DNA of 64,000 bases, from contig CAXXDW010000004.1 of NCBI GenBank assembly GCA_963665575.2, forward strand, positions 124,001 to 188,000, in the 5' to 3' direction. Numbering within the stretch: position 1 is the stretch's first letter; every line of letters starts with the position of its first letter. The DNA is from Rariloculus sp963665575. Lineage in GTDB: Bacteria; Pseudomonadota; Gammaproteobacteria; Steroidobacterales; Rariloculaceae. Under the pieces are notes generated by a model. It did no database searches and was not told the DNA's origin. It saw nothing but the letters and a program-made list of their open reading frames with translations. Positions 9,510 through 18,501 of this stretch are shown here, piece by piece. The translations under genes and the position numbers were made by a program.

Positions 9510-10850
9510 ATGCGCGGCAATATCGCTTCGTGGTCGGTGACGGTCGCCCTCGCCGGCTTTCTGTTCGGATTCGACACCGCCGTGATTTCGGGCGCCGACC
9601 AACCGCTGCAGGCGCTGTGGCAGACCGGCGACCTGTTTCACGGGCTCTTCATCATGTCGGCTGCGCTCTGGGGCACCGTCATCGGCGCGCTCGGCGCGAA
9701 CTGGCCTTGCGAACGCTGGGGGCGCAAGAACGTCCTGATCGCGATCGGGGTTCTGTACCTCGTCTCGGCACTTGGCTCGGCGCTCGCGCCCGATCCGTAC
9801 AGCTTCTCGTTGTGGCGTTTCGTCGGCGGACTCGGGGTCGGCATTTCGTCGATCGCAGCACCAGCGTACATCTCCGAAATCGCTCCGCCCGCGACGCGCG
9901 GCCGGCTCGTCGCGCTCTACCAGTTCCAGATCGTATTTGGGATTCTGATCGCTTACGTCTCGAACTTCGCCCTCGCAAGCGGACCGGGCCTCGACTGGCG
10001 CTGGATGCTCGGCGTCGAGGCCGTACCGGCGCTCATCTACCTCGCGCTGGTCATGCGCGTTCCAGAGAGCCCGCGCTGGCTGCTGCTGCGCAGGAACGAC
10101 GAAGCGGGCAGCCGCCGGGTACTCGAAGCGATCGATGCGTCTGCCGTCGACCGAACGCTCCGCGAGATTCGCCATGCCGCCGCACAACTCACGCAGGAAC
10201 GGATCTTCGCGCGAACGTATCTGTTCCCTGTGCTGCTCGCGTTCCTGCTTGCCGCGTTCAATCAGCTTTCGGGCATCAACTTCATCATCTATTTCGCGCC
10301 GCGCGTATTCGAGCTTGCCGGCCTCGACGCAAGCTCGGCCCTGCTGTCGACCGCGGGCATCGGAATCGTGAATCTCGTCTTCACGATGTTGGGGCTTTGG
10401 CTCATCGATCGCTCGGGCCGCAAGATGCTCATGCTCGCGGGATCTATCGGCTACATCGTGTCGCTCGCGGCCGTGACCTGGGCTTTCAGCAATAATGTCG
10501 GCGGCATCGTCGTCGTCGCATTCGTGTTCGTGTTCATCGCTTCTCACGCGCTTGGGCAGGGCGCGGTGATCTGGGTGTTCATCGCCGAAATCTTCCCGAA
10601 CAACGTGCGCACGAAAGGACAGTCGATCGGTTGCGGCACACACTGGATCTTCGCCGCAATGATCACGCTGTTGATGCCGTATCTGCTCGGGCAGTTCAAC
10701 GCCCAGACGATCTTCGGCTTCTTCGCGGCGATGATGGTGCTGCAACTCCTCTGGGTGCTGTTCGTGATGCCGGAGACGAAAGGCAAGAGCCTCGAGAACC
10801 TCGCCGAGGGGCTGTCGGCGCACGATGCCGCCGTCGCGCGGCCCGACTAG
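9510..10850 (+). CDS. MFS sugar porter (SP family), probable fructose/sucrose importer
   Basis: The 446-residue protein has twelve hydrophobic segments. Sugar-porter landmarks include GFLFGFDTAVISGA in TM1, ERWGRKN after TM2, RFVGGLGVGISS in TM4, PAYISEIAPPATRGRL, the cytoplasmic VPESPRWLL, and a C-terminal PETKGKSLENL. It is a proton-coupled or facilitated sugar transporter in the inner membrane. It lies between a secreted GH32 enzyme (divergent) and a PfkB fructokinase whose stop overlaps its own by 4 bp, so fructose is the most likely cargo. Confidence 0.9.
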   Translation: MRGNIASWSVTVALAGFLFGFDTAVISGADQPLQALWQTGDLFHGLFIMSAALWGTVIGALGANWPCERWGRKNVLIAIGVLYLVSALGSALAPDPYSFSLWRFVGGLGVGISSIAAPAYISEIAPPATRGRLVALYQFQIVFGILIAYVSNFALASGPGLDWRWMLGVEAVPALIYLALVMRVPESPRWLLLRRNDEAGSRRVLEAIDASAVDRTLREIRHAAAQLTQERIFARTYLFPVLLAFLLAAFNQLSGINFIIYFAPRVFELAGLDASSALLSTAGIGIVNLVFTMLGLWLIDRSGRKMLMLAGSIGYIVSLAAVTWAFSNNVGGIVVVAFVFVFIASHALGQGAVIWVFIAEIFPNNVRTKGQSIGCGTHWIFAAMITLLMPYLLGQFNAQTIFGFFAAMMVLQLLWVLFVMPETKGKSLENLAEGLSAHDAAVARPD

Positions 10851-11758
10851 CCGGCGGTCGCGATCAGGGCTTCGATCGCGTCTGGCGACACCGCACCACT
10901 CGCGCCTGACTGCGTCGCAACGAGCGCACCGGCAGCACAGGCCTTGAGCAGCGCGTCCTGCGCGCCGGCACCGCGCAAGACTTCCGCGAGCCAGGCAGCG
11001 AGAAACGCGTCGCCGCAACCGATCGTGTCGATGACCGGCACCGCAAAACCGGGCTGAATGTGCAACCCGTCTGCGTCGATAAGCAGCGCGCCCCTCGCGC
11101 CGAGGGTGATGCAGAGCGCTTCGAGTCCGTAACGCGCGCGCAGCCGCGCGCCGGCCGTGGCGGGCTCGTCTTCCGGAATCCCGGTCCATCCGCAGATGCG
11201 CACGAGCTCTTGCTCGTTGAGCTTCACCCAGTCGGAGTGGCGTAGCAGCCGCTCGATGATGTCTCGCCCGTCGAAAGGCGGGCGCAGGTTCGCGTCGAAT
11301 ATGCGCAGCTCCGCGCGTTCGAGCAAGGCCAGCAGACTCGCCCGGGACACTTCGTGGCGCGTGGCCAGCGAGCCGAAGACCACCGTTGCAGGCGACTTGC
11401 CGGCCGTTTCGAGGAAGGCATCGGAATCGATGCGATCCCACGCTGCGGGTGCAGCGATCTTGTAGTTGACGTCGAGCGGATCGGATGCATCGACGTGCAC
11501 GCGTCCCGTCGGCAGCTCACGGTCGAGTTGCACATGATCGATGCCGAGTCCGGTTCCGGCTAGCCAGGCTGTGAGCGCGCGGCCGAGTGCGTCGTCGCCG
11601 ACCCGGGTCAGCAGCCGCACATCGACTCCAAGAGCAGCCAGGTGCAGCGCGACATTGGCTGGCGCACCACCGGGTGTGCGACCCTCTGCAGTAATGTCCC
11701 ACAGAGCTTCGCCGAATGTCAGAAGCGGCTCGTGAGCATCGCCCTGGAGCACGATCAC
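10847..11758 (-). CDS. PfkB-family carbohydrate kinase, probable fructokinase
   Basis: The 303-residue ribokinase/PfkB-fold protein has the N-terminal FGEALWDI and TPGGAPANVALHLAALG substrate region and the C-terminal DTIGCGDAFLAAWLA motif. The last corresponds to the family's anion-hole GAGD with Cys in place of the first Ala, a common fructokinase variant; the Asp base is retained. It phosphorylates a cytosolic sugar, presumably fructose released by the GH32 enzyme and imported by the MFS porter. It is convergent with the porter gene (4-bp overlap) and preceded at 9 bp by a small gene with which it probably forms an operon. Confidence 0.88.
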   Translation of the reverse strand: MIVLQGDAHEPLLTFGEALWDITAEGRTPGGAPANVALHLAALGVDVRLLTRVGDDALGRALTAWLAGTGLGIDHVQLDRELPTGRVHVDASDPLDVNYKIAAPAAWDRIDSDAFLETAGKSPATVVFGSLATRHEVSRASLLALLERAELRIFDANLRPPFDGRDIIERLLRHSDWVKLNEQELVRICGWTGIPEDEPATAGARLRARYGLEALCITLGARGALLIDADGLHIQPGFAVPVIDTIGCGDAFLAAWLAEVLRGAGAQDALLKACAAGALVATQSGASGAVSPDAIEALIATAG

Positions 11759-11767
11759 GCAGTTCGA

Positions 11768-11992
11768 TCAGCCGTCGTGGCCGTGGCTTGCAGGCGCGCC
11801 GCCGATCCGAAGCGCGCGGTCGAGCGAACACGAAACAAGGAACGGAATCGCTACAGCGGCGTCGCTTGTGTCGTAGCCGAAGTTCTCGAGCGTCCTGCTT
11901 ACTTGAAACAACGCACGATCCCGGTCCGGCGTCGCGTCCGTGACGACCCGCGGCGGATCGAATTCGAATCCCGATTCGGCGTGCGTGTTCAT
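11768..11992 (-). CDS. small uncharacterized protein upstream of the fructokinase gene
   Basis: This 74-residue open frame ends in a Gly/His-rich tail (GGAPASHGHDG). I recognise no domain and see no membrane segment. Two things support a real gene: its stop lies only 9 bp before the fructokinase start on the same strand, and a TACAAT hexamer (minus strand, 11999-12004) sits 6 bp before its ATG, the spacing expected for a leaderless transcript. It could equally be a short leader frame or a relic. Confidence 0.45.
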   Translation of the reverse strand: MNTHAESGFEFDPPRVVTDATPDRDRALFQVSRTLENFGYDTSDAAVAIPFLVSCSLDRALRIGGAPASHGHDG

Positions 11993-11998
11993 CGGCGA

Positions 11999-12004
11999 AT
12001 TGTA
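11999..12004 (-). promoter_or_regulatory. -10 hexamer TACAAT for a possibly leaderless transcript
   Basis: On the minus strand TACAAT is followed by TCGCCG and then the ATG at 11992, which places the expected transcription start at or within 1-2 bases of the start codon. No Shine-Dalgarno could be present in such a message. I could not find a strong -35 element at 16-18 bp. Confidence 0.45.
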
Positions 12005-12127
12005 GCGTGGACATCCTGACGGAACCCGTCCGGCGGCGCAGTTGCAGATCGGCCCACGGTCTCATTCGGAGGTTCGCAGGTACAATACCCGGCCCCAACC
12101 GGGCGCCGATTCCCAACGGAGAAAAAC

Positions 12128-12649
12128 ATGAAATCTCGCACGCTGATTGCCATCGCCCTGACAGTATCCTGGGCTGCCGCAAGTGCTCACGACTACCTGG
12201 GCATGGAGCCCCTCATCGTCGACGCCAAGGCGATCGAGGGCATCACCAACGAGGACGGGGAAACCATCAAGATCCTGTTACGTACCCAGGACACCGCCGG
12301 CCAGTACACGGTCTTTTCCGACACGTTTGCCGACCAGACATCGGTCGGGCTGCACAAGCACGACTGGCACGACGAAGCGTTCTATGTGATTCGGGGCAGT
12401 TATTCGGTCATCAACGGAGATGAAAACGTACGGCATACCGTTACGGAGGACACGATCGTCTTCACGCCTCGCGGCACGGTCCATGCCTGGACGGCGCTGG
12501 AACCGGACAGCAAGTTTCTCGTGATCTACACCCCGGGGGGATGGGATCACTTCTTCGAGGCCGTCAATCAACTGACGGACGAACAGCGCAACGACGAGGA
12601 GTTCATGGACCAGTTCCTGCTGAGTTACGACGAGATCTACTTCCAGTAG
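12128..12649 (+). CDS. secreted cupin-domain protein
   Basis: The 173-residue protein starts behind GGAG (12118-12121, spacing 6). Residues 1-~20 are a signal peptide with an ASA-H cleavage region. A single cupin barrel follows, with a first motif around residues 76-92 (LHKHDWHDEAFYVIRGSYSV, metal-type H-x-H-x4-E) and a second motif giving the fourth ligand (FTPRGTVHAWTA). A TACAAT at 12081-12086 may be its -10. Periplasmic cupins of this kind have no general assigned function. Neighbours give no clear pathway, and it is convergent with the G8-domain gene. Confidence 0.82.
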   Translation: MKSRTLIAIALTVSWAAASAHDYLGMEPLIVDAKAIEGITNEDGETIKILLRTQDTAGQYTVFSDTFADQTSVGLHKHDWHDEAFYVIRGSYSVINGDENVRHTVTEDTIVFTPRGTVHAWTALEPDSKFLVIYTPGGWDHFFEAVNQLTDEQRNDEEFMDQFLLSYDEIYFQ

Positions 12650-12799
12650 GAGCCGGGCAGGATTGCCGGTACTGTGCCAAGCCATGCTCGCTGGCTCCGT
12701 GCTCGTGCCGAGAAAGGTGAACGAACCGACCACCGTCCACTATCTTGTAGTGCGTGTCCGGCTCTTGTCTGTTGATGTGCGTTCGGAGGGGCTGTGCCC

Positions 12800-15316
12800 T
12801 TACCTGCTGACGTCGATGCTGGTTCCACCGAAACCACCGAAACGGCCAGGGCCGCCTCCGCCGCCAGTATTCTCGACCACAAGCTTGACCCACAATGTGT
12901 CGCCATCGGTGTAGTACGAGGTGTCGCTGGCGTCGCGCAGCGCAGCCAGGTTGCCTTGTTCCTCGCCCGCAGTGGCGGTGGTGAATCCGGGTAGCTCAAA
13001 GATAACCCAGGAGCCGTCGTCCATCGCACTCAGGGTCAGGGGCACGGACTCCCTTTCTGTGTCTACTCTGACCTCAACTCCGCTGCGAATCGTGGTTTGC
13101 CCGGCGAATTCGAACTCCCTGCCGTTACGGCTGAGTACGATCGGATCAGGCGCAGGACCACCGCCGAATCCGAATCCGAATCCGCCGCCGAGGCCGAGGC
13201 GGCCGAAGTCACCCTGACACACCGCAGCGCCCCAGGATGGCTTGATCTCACAGGCTTTTTCGTCGGATGCGATGCCGTTGTCGATGACAATGTAGGAATC
13301 GGGGGCGCCGCTGGTCGAGCCGTCCAGGTCATGGATCGCCGCAGTCGCATAGGCTGCACTGCCTCCGAAGTCGTTGGCCCACCTGCGCTCTCTCGCAGGA
13401 AAGTGCACCGGCTTGGCGTTGATGAATTCCAGGCCCTTGGCGGAGTTTTCGACGCTCATACCAAAACTGGTATACAGCAGGTATGAGATCGCTCCCGTCT
13501 GGCGAGTGTCGTTGTCCACGTAATTTACAAAAGTGGTGTTTTCGATCGAATGTATGAAGTCGTAGTACTCGTAGCCGCGAATCGGGAAATCCGCGACAGC
13601 TTTCGGCAAGCTGCGCCCGTATGCGATTTCCTCCGGAGTGCTCGGGTTACCGATGTTGTCGGTTTCGCCCACGAACAGCGAATCAATGACCTTTGACGTA
13701 AAGGGGTCGCGACCGATCGAGCCAGACGCATGCGTATACCCGATAGCATTGTCGGCCAGCTTCAGGTCCTTGAATACCTTCATCTCACCGCGGCTCCAGA
13801 TGCCGCCATTGCGGTTCTTGTAGGCAGTGAAGTCCTCGATGACCGATTCGATCGACGGGCTGTTCGGGTCAGCGGGGTTTGCACGGGCAATATGCGCGCT
13901 GCCGGTAACACCAAAAGTGTTATCGGGCGCAATATTTCGGTCAAACATCAGACCATCGAAGTTGGAGTGTGCGACGTTGCCCCGGAACTCTCCTTGCGGC
14001 ATTCGACGTGGCCAGGTATTCGCGCTGATCTCGGTGCCTTCGAACGCACCTGCCGGGTGCTCCGGCAATGAGATCCAGAAGCCTGTCGAGTCGGAGCCTG
14101 CGGCCACGTTGCCAATGTAATCGTTGGACGGATTGGTGATCCAGTAAGTCGCCGCCGTGTTATCCGAAGGAAGCAGGACATCCTCGGAGCTCTGGCCACC
14201 GAATTCACCCGGATCCGACGGTATCCCGAGGTTTGTCGGAACACATTCCAGGGTCGGATGACACTTGGTCTGAATCCCCAGGTTGCGAACGACCCGGTTA
14301 CCCGTCTCGATGCCGTCTTCCATGAAGAAGCAATGCCCCACCGTGTTGTAGGTGACATTGTTTTCGACCAGCAGATTATCCGTGCCATGAATGGTCACGC
14401 AGCGGTTATACGTGTCGTGAATCGCGGAGTTCCTGATGTATTGCCCCTGCACGTCGCCGTTGATGTGCCAGTGAATCGGGTACCGCGCGAGTTCCAGGTG
14501 CTGGCCCATGCGATACAGCTCGATGCCGGAAACATTCACTGTGCTCCCGTCCATTGCCATGATATGCCCGCCGACGTATGAGTCTTCGGCATCGGCAGAA
14601 GCCTGAACCTTGATGTTGCTGGTCAGCATACCGACTTCGCCGCGTTCATCGATGTTGAACGTGATTTCACCGTAATGCATGTACTCAAGCGGCTGATCGA
14701 GCGTCAGCACATTGCGACGAATGGCGGCAATATGCCGCGTCTCTGCCTGCCGGGGATCGAAATCCGTCGACGCCAGGACAATTTCGTCACCGACTCGCCA
14801 GCCGTCTGCATCGAGCACTTCGATACGGGTGCTGCCCGCCTCGGCTGTTTCCGCCAGCTTGGTCCAGGAATTTTCGCGATCGCCGTGCAGGCTCAGCACA
14901 CCGCCCACGATCAGGATCCCGCGGTCACCCATGCCGTTGATGTTTTCATCCGGGACATTGTTGGTCAGCGTGATTGTCGCGTTGCGCGTGTGAGGATTGC
15001 TTTCACTACCCGCCTGCAGCTCCCCGCGCAGCAGAATCCACTCGGTGCTGAGTTCGACGTCGCTACTGTCGGAAAAGCTGAGTTTCCCGTCGAGATTCAA
15101 GCCATCTAGCGCTGGTGGACTGACGTCGAGGACGACGTCCATGCCCTGGCCAATGGTGACCACGTCACCCACCTGCGGAACTGCGCCACCGGACCAGGTG
15201 GATGGATCAGACCACTGACCTCCCTGGACCGCCGAAGGACGTTGCTCCTGTGCCTGGGCGGTGAAACAGGCCGTAACCAGCAATGAAAGAGAGAACGAAC
15301 GACTGTGTATTCGCAT
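12800..15316 (-). CDS. secreted G8-domain protein resembling the animal CEMIP/TMEM2 ectodomain
   Basis: The 838-residue protein has a signal peptide (1-22). A G8 domain at about 33-150 has the typical WSDPSTWSGGAVPQVGD opening, and a right-handed parallel beta-helix follows. Residues 279-335 are very close to the vertebrate hyaluronan-degrading proteins CEMIP/TMEM2: YPIHWHINGD (279-288), RCVTIHGT (305-312) and GHCFFMEDG (327-335), then ATYWITNPSNDYIGNVAAGS. The C-terminus has a Gly-rich hinge (GLGGGFGFGFGGG) and a beta-domain. By analogy it may bind or cleave a polysaccharide outside the cell. Activity is unproven, since bacterial G8 proteins are largely uncharacterized. It is monocistronic. 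Confidence 0.85.
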   Translation of the reverse strand: MRIHSRSFSLSLLVTACFTAQAQEQRPSAVQGGQWSDPSTWSGGAVPQVGDVVTIGQGMDVVLDVSPPALDGLNLDGKLSFSDSSDVELSTEWILLRGELQAGSESNPHTRNATITLTNNVPDENINGMGDRGILIVGGVLSLHGDRENSWTKLAETAEAGSTRIEVLDADGWRVGDEIVLASTDFDPRQAETRHIAAIRRNVLTLDQPLEYMHYGEITFNIDERGEVGMLTSNIKVQASADAEDSYVGGHIMAMDGSTVNVSGIELYRMGQHLELARYPIHWHINGDVQGQYIRNSAIHDTYNRCVTIHGTDNLLVENNVTYNTVGHCFFMEDGIETGNRVVRNLGIQTKCHPTLECVPTNLGIPSDPGEFGGQSSEDVLLPSDNTAATYWITNPSNDYIGNVAAGSDSTGFWISLPEHPAGAFEGTEISANTWPRRMPQGEFRGNVAHSNFDGLMFDRNIAPDNTFGVTGSAHIARANPADPNSPSIESVIEDFTAYKNRNGGIWSRGEMKVFKDLKLADNAIGYTHASGSIGRDPFTSKVIDSLFVGETDNIGNPSTPEEIAYGRSLPKAVADFPIRGYEYYDFIHSIENTTFVNYVDNDTRQTGAISYLLYTSFGMSVENSAKGLEFINAKPVHFPARERRWANDFGGSAAYATAAIHDLDGSTSGAPDSYIVIDNGIASDEKACEIKPSWGAAVCQGDFGRLGLGGGFGFGFGGGPAPDPIVLSRNGREFEFAGQTTIRSGVEVRVDTERESVPLTLSAMDDGSWVIFELPGFTTATAGEEQGNLAALRDASDTSYYTDGDTLWVKLVVENTGGGGGPGRFGGFGGTSIDVSR

Positions 15317-15569
15317 GGAACCAGACCCCCGGTACTCGAGATTTTGAATCCTCGTATTTGATCAAGACAGAATAGCGCAACTATCCAGCTTCCAGCCTAT
15401 ATCAGGCAAGCATGTGAAGATGGGTGACTTACAATTCTTGTCATTCCTTGCCGGCCACCCGGGTCCAGGTCAGCAGCAGATCGCCGAAGCCCTGCAGCCG
15501 CTCCGGCTCGATCGTCCGTACGGCCCCGATACGCTACAATCGCGCCGCCCGAAAGTCACGACCGGCACC

Positions 15570-15983
15570 TTGCGCGACCCAGACCAGCAGTTTTCCGACA
15601 GTTTCATGCTCGTCCTCGGAATTTTCATCGGTGTGGCCATCGGGCAGGTCGCGCTGGCAGGCCCGGAAGAACTGGCCGCCACGCAGGCCGCGCCGATCTC
15701 AACGCCCGAAGCGGTGGCCGAGCTTCTGACCGGACCGGAAGTCTACAACGCCGTCTGTATCGCCTGCCACGCCGCACCCGGCGTCGGCGGCGCACCGGCA
15801 CTCGGCGACGGCGATGCCTGGGCCGCGCGCATCGCCCAGGGCATGGACACGCTGATCGATCATGCGCTGCACGGATTCAGCGGCAGCACCGGAGTCATGC
15901 CGAGGAAGGGCGGGCGCGTCGACCTCTCCGATGAGGAAATCATCGGGGCAATCGAATACATGGTCGAGCAAGTCGCTTTATAA
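15570..15983 (+). CDS. cytochrome c5-type monoheme cytochrome
   Basis: A membrane-anchored cytochrome of 137 residues. A hydrophobic segment near the start (FMLVLGIFIGVAIG) is followed by a c5-like heme domain with CIACH for covalent heme, VGGAPALGD, and a distal MPRKGGRVDLSDEEI supplying the axial Met. The frame is open upstream to 15414, but a TACAAT (-10-like) at 15535-15540 would put the transcript start after 15545, so TTG 15570 is preferred; ATG 15606 is the next option. Such cytochromes shuttle electrons to terminal oxidases in the periplasm. It is followed by tRNA-Ala on the other strand. Confidence 0.85.
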   Translation: MRDPDQQFSDSFMLVLGIFIGVAIGQVALAGPEELAATQAAPISTPEAVAELLTGPEVYNAVCIACHAAPGVGGAPALGDGDAWAARIAQGMDTLIDHALHGFSGSTGVMPRKGGRVDLSDEEIIGAIEYMVEQVAL

Positions 15984-15990
15984 GGGTGAT

Positions 15991-16066
<76 letters not shown>

Positions 16067-16121
16067 ACACTGTCCGGATGGCGAATTATCCGCCACCTGC
16101 GCCCGCGCTCACAAGAGCAGG

Positions 16122-16127
16122 CATAAT
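16122..16127 (+). promoter_or_regulatory. -10 hexamer CATAAT for a possibly leaderless M20 peptidase mRNA
   Basis: CATAAT lies 9 bp before the ATG at 16137, so transcription would start at about 16134-16137, on the start codon. No Shine-Dalgarno is visible in CTCGCCCCG upstream of the ATG. Confidence 0.45.
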
Positions 16128-16136
16128 CTCGCCCCG

Positions 16137-17582
16137 ATGAGCAAGAACAGGCAAATCGACGCCGAAAAGGCACAGGCGCTCGTCGCGAACGAGTTCGAAG
16201 ACTCGATCGTGCCGGCGCTGATCGACTACATCAGGATTCCCAACAAGTCGCCAGACTTTGACCCGGATTGGGCGAGCCACGGTTACATGCACGAGGCGAT
16301 GGATCTCATCGTCAAGTGGTGCCGGGCGCATCCGGTGGATGGAATGGAACTTGAGGTCGTCGAGCTGCCGGGACGAACGCCGCTGCTCTTCATCGAGATA
16401 CCCGGCGAGATCGACGACACGGTCCTGCTCTACGGGCACATGGACAAGCAGCCGGAGATGACCGGCTGGAACGAAGGGCTCGGCCCCTGGACCCCGGTGC
16501 TGCGAGGCGAGCGGCTCTATGGGCGCGGCGGCGCCGACGACGGCTACTCGACTTTTTCTTCGCTGTTGGGCCTGAGGATCCTCAAGGAACAGGGGATCCC
16601 GCACGCGCGCTGCATCGTCATCATCGAAGGCAGCGAGGAGAGCGGCAGCCCCGACCTGCCCTTCTACATCGACCATTTGCGCGACCGGATCGGCGAGCCG
16701 AGCCTCGTCGTCTGCCTCGATTCGGGCGCCGGCAACTACGACCAGCTCTGGTGCACGACGTCGCTGCGCGGCATGGTCACGGGCAATCTGCATGTCGACG
16801 TGATCGGCGAGGGCGTGCACTCCGGCGATGCGGGCGGCGTCGTCCCGTCGAGCTTCCGCGTGCTGCGAATGCTGTTGTCGCGACTCGAGAACGAGGCGGA
16901 CGGCAGAATCCTGCCAAACTGGCTGCACGCGGAAATTCCAAAGCAACGCGTCGAGCAGGCGCGCGCAGCCGCCGAAGTCATCGGCGAGCAGATCTGGGCA
17001 CGATTCCCGTGGCATGACGGCGTACGGCCGATGGCCGACGATCCGGTGGAACTCGTGCTCAATCGGACATGGCGTCCGGCGCTCGCCGTGACCGGTGCCG
17101 GCGGCCTGCCGGACATCGGCAACGCCGGCAACACGTTGCGGCCAGGCACGTCGGTGCGCCTGAGCCTCCGGCTGCCGCCGGGTGTCTCGGGTGACGATGC
17201 CGCCACGCGCCTGACCGCGCTTCTGACGCGAGACCCGCCCCATGGCGCCCGCGTTCGCTTCGACGGCCTCGGCAATGAAGGCTGGAACGCCCCTCCGCTG
17301 GCGCCGTGGCTCGAAAACGCGCTGCTCGAGTCGTCACAGACCTACTTCGGCAGACCGTCCATGTACATGGGCGAAGGCGGCACGATCCCGTTCATGGCGA
17401 TGCTCGGGGCGGAGTTTCCGGACGCGCAGTTCCTCGTCACGGGCGTGCTCGGCCCCGAGTCCAACGCCCACGGGCCGAACGAGTTCCTGCACATCCCGAC
17501 GGCTCGGAAACTGACCTGCTGCGTGGCCGAAACGATTCGGCAACACGCACTGCGTGATGGCGACGACGTCGGGTCATCCTGA
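16137..17582 (+). CDS. M20-family metallopeptidase (dipeptidase-like)
   Basis: The 481-residue di-zinc peptidase has the M20 signatures in order: LLYGHMDKQPE (first zinc His and catalytic Asp), YGRGGADDGYS (bridging Asp), IIEGSEESGS (catalytic Glu pair), and a C-terminal GPESNAHGPNEF (last His ligand). A dimerization lid domain lies at about 205-330. The closest family is the cytosolic non-specific dipeptidase/carnosinase group (M20A/F). No signal peptide is present, so it should act in the cytoplasm on dipeptides. It appears monocistronic. Confidence 0.9.
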   Translation: MSKNRQIDAEKAQALVANEFEDSIVPALIDYIRIPNKSPDFDPDWASHGYMHEAMDLIVKWCRAHPVDGMELEVVELPGRTPLLFIEIPGEIDDTVLLYGHMDKQPEMTGWNEGLGPWTPVLRGERLYGRGGADDGYSTFSSLLGLRILKEQGIPHARCIVIIEGSEESGSPDLPFYIDHLRDRIGEPSLVVCLDSGAGNYDQLWCTTSLRGMVTGNLHVDVIGEGVHSGDAGGVVPSSFRVLRMLLSRLENEADGRILPNWLHAEIPKQRVEQARAAAEVIGEQIWARFPWHDGVRPMADDPVELVLNRTWRPALAVTGAGGLPDIGNAGNTLRPGTSVRLSLRLPPGVSGDDAATRLTALLTRDPPHGARVRFDGLGNEGWNAPPLAPWLENALLESSQTYFGRPSMYMGEGGTIPFMAMLGAEFPDAQFLVTGVLGPESNAHGPNEFLHIPTARKLTCCVAETIRQHALRDGDDVGSS

Positions 17583-17849
17583 CGTTGCGCACCGATACGC
17601 AGGGTCCGGCCGGCCGCGCGAAGCTGCCTCACATGAGCACCGCCACCGGCGCCTACCCCTGCTTACCCCGCCTGGCATGACCCTCACGAGTTGACTCTGT
17701 CATCGCCAGGACCGAGTCTCGATGCCGTTGGTTAATGGAGAACCGGCGGCGAATCGCCTATCCTTACGCGCGTTTATTCTATGGCGCGAGTCCACGTTCG
17801 CGGATTTGCAGACATTGACGACAGGTAAACCAGCAAGGAGCCAAGAACA

Positions 17850-18443
17850 ATGAGGACTTCCGGAATTCTTAGCGCGGCATTTGCCGGCATCGCCCTGACC
17901 ACGCTCGGCGCGACTGCGACAGCCGCACCAATGACGTACGAGATCGACTCCAACCACACGTTCCCATCCTTCGCAGCCGATCACATGGGCGGTCTTTCAC
18001 TCTGGCGGGGCAAGATCAACGGCACGTCCGGAACGATCGTACTGGACGTGGAAGCCGGGACCGGCAGCGTCGACATCACGATGGACATGACCTCGATCGA
18101 CTTCGGACACGACGGCCTCAGCGACCACGCGCGTTCGTCCGACATGTTCGACGTCGAGGTGTACCCGACCGCGACCTACACGGGCGAGCTCGTCGATTTT
18201 GAAGATGGCACGCCGACAGCCGTCGACGGCACGCTGACGATGCACGGGGTGAGCCAGCCCGTCCGATTGGCGGTCGACAGCTTCGTGTGTCGGCAGCACC
18301 CGCAACAGGGGCGCGAAGTCTGCGGTGCGAACGCATCCGCGACGATCAACCGTGCCGACTTCGGTGTCGACTACGCGCAGAATTTCGGTTTCCTGATGGA
18401 TGTGGCCCTGAACATCCAGGTGGAAGCGCTCGTCGTCGAGTAA
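17850..18443 (+). CDS. YceI-family periplasmic lipid-binding protein
   Basis: The 197-residue protein is preceded by AAGGAG (spacing ~10). A signal peptide (1-~26) is followed by the YceI lipocalin-like barrel: YEIDSNHTFPSFAADHMGG, an SVDITMDMTSIDFGHDGLSDH block, SSDMFDVEVYPTATY, GTLTMHGVSQPVRL, and NRADFGVDYAQ. Family members bind polyisoprenoid-type lipids and are often induced by stress or high pH. Here it stands alone, convergent with leuA and separated from it by a strong hairpin. Confidence 0.9.
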   Translation: MRTSGILSAAFAGIALTTLGATATAAPMTYEIDSNHTFPSFAADHMGGLSLWRGKINGTSGTIVLDVEAGTGSVDITMDMTSIDFGHDGLSDHARSSDMFDVEVYPTATYTGELVDFEDGTPTAVDGTLTMHGVSQPVRLAVDSFVCRQHPQQGREVCGANASATINRADFGVDYAQNFGFLMDVALNIQVEALVVE

Positions 18444-18465
18444 CTCACCGACCCGCGCACAACGT

Positions 18466-18493
18466 CAGGCCCGGTCCGTTGCGGCCGGGCCTG
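18466..18493. terminator. hairpin between convergent yceI and leuA, probable bidirectional terminator
   Basis: CAGGCCCGG (18466-18474) and CCGGGCCTG (18485-18493) form a perfect 9-bp GC-rich stem with a 10-nt loop. It sits 23 bp after the yceI stop and 9 bp before the leuA stop. On the plus strand it is followed by CCGATTTCC, a weak T-tract. Position and symmetry fit a terminator used by both genes. Confidence 0.65.
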
Positions 18494-18501
18494 CCGATTT
18501 C

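Noticed and set aside
7803..11441. A single 1212-codon minus-strand frame covering GH32, the MFS gene and part of the fructokinase
   Set aside because: Only the 7803-9428 part has family similarity and a signal peptide. The rest is antisense to the clearly coding MFS porter and Arg/Ala-rich, a high-GC artefact.
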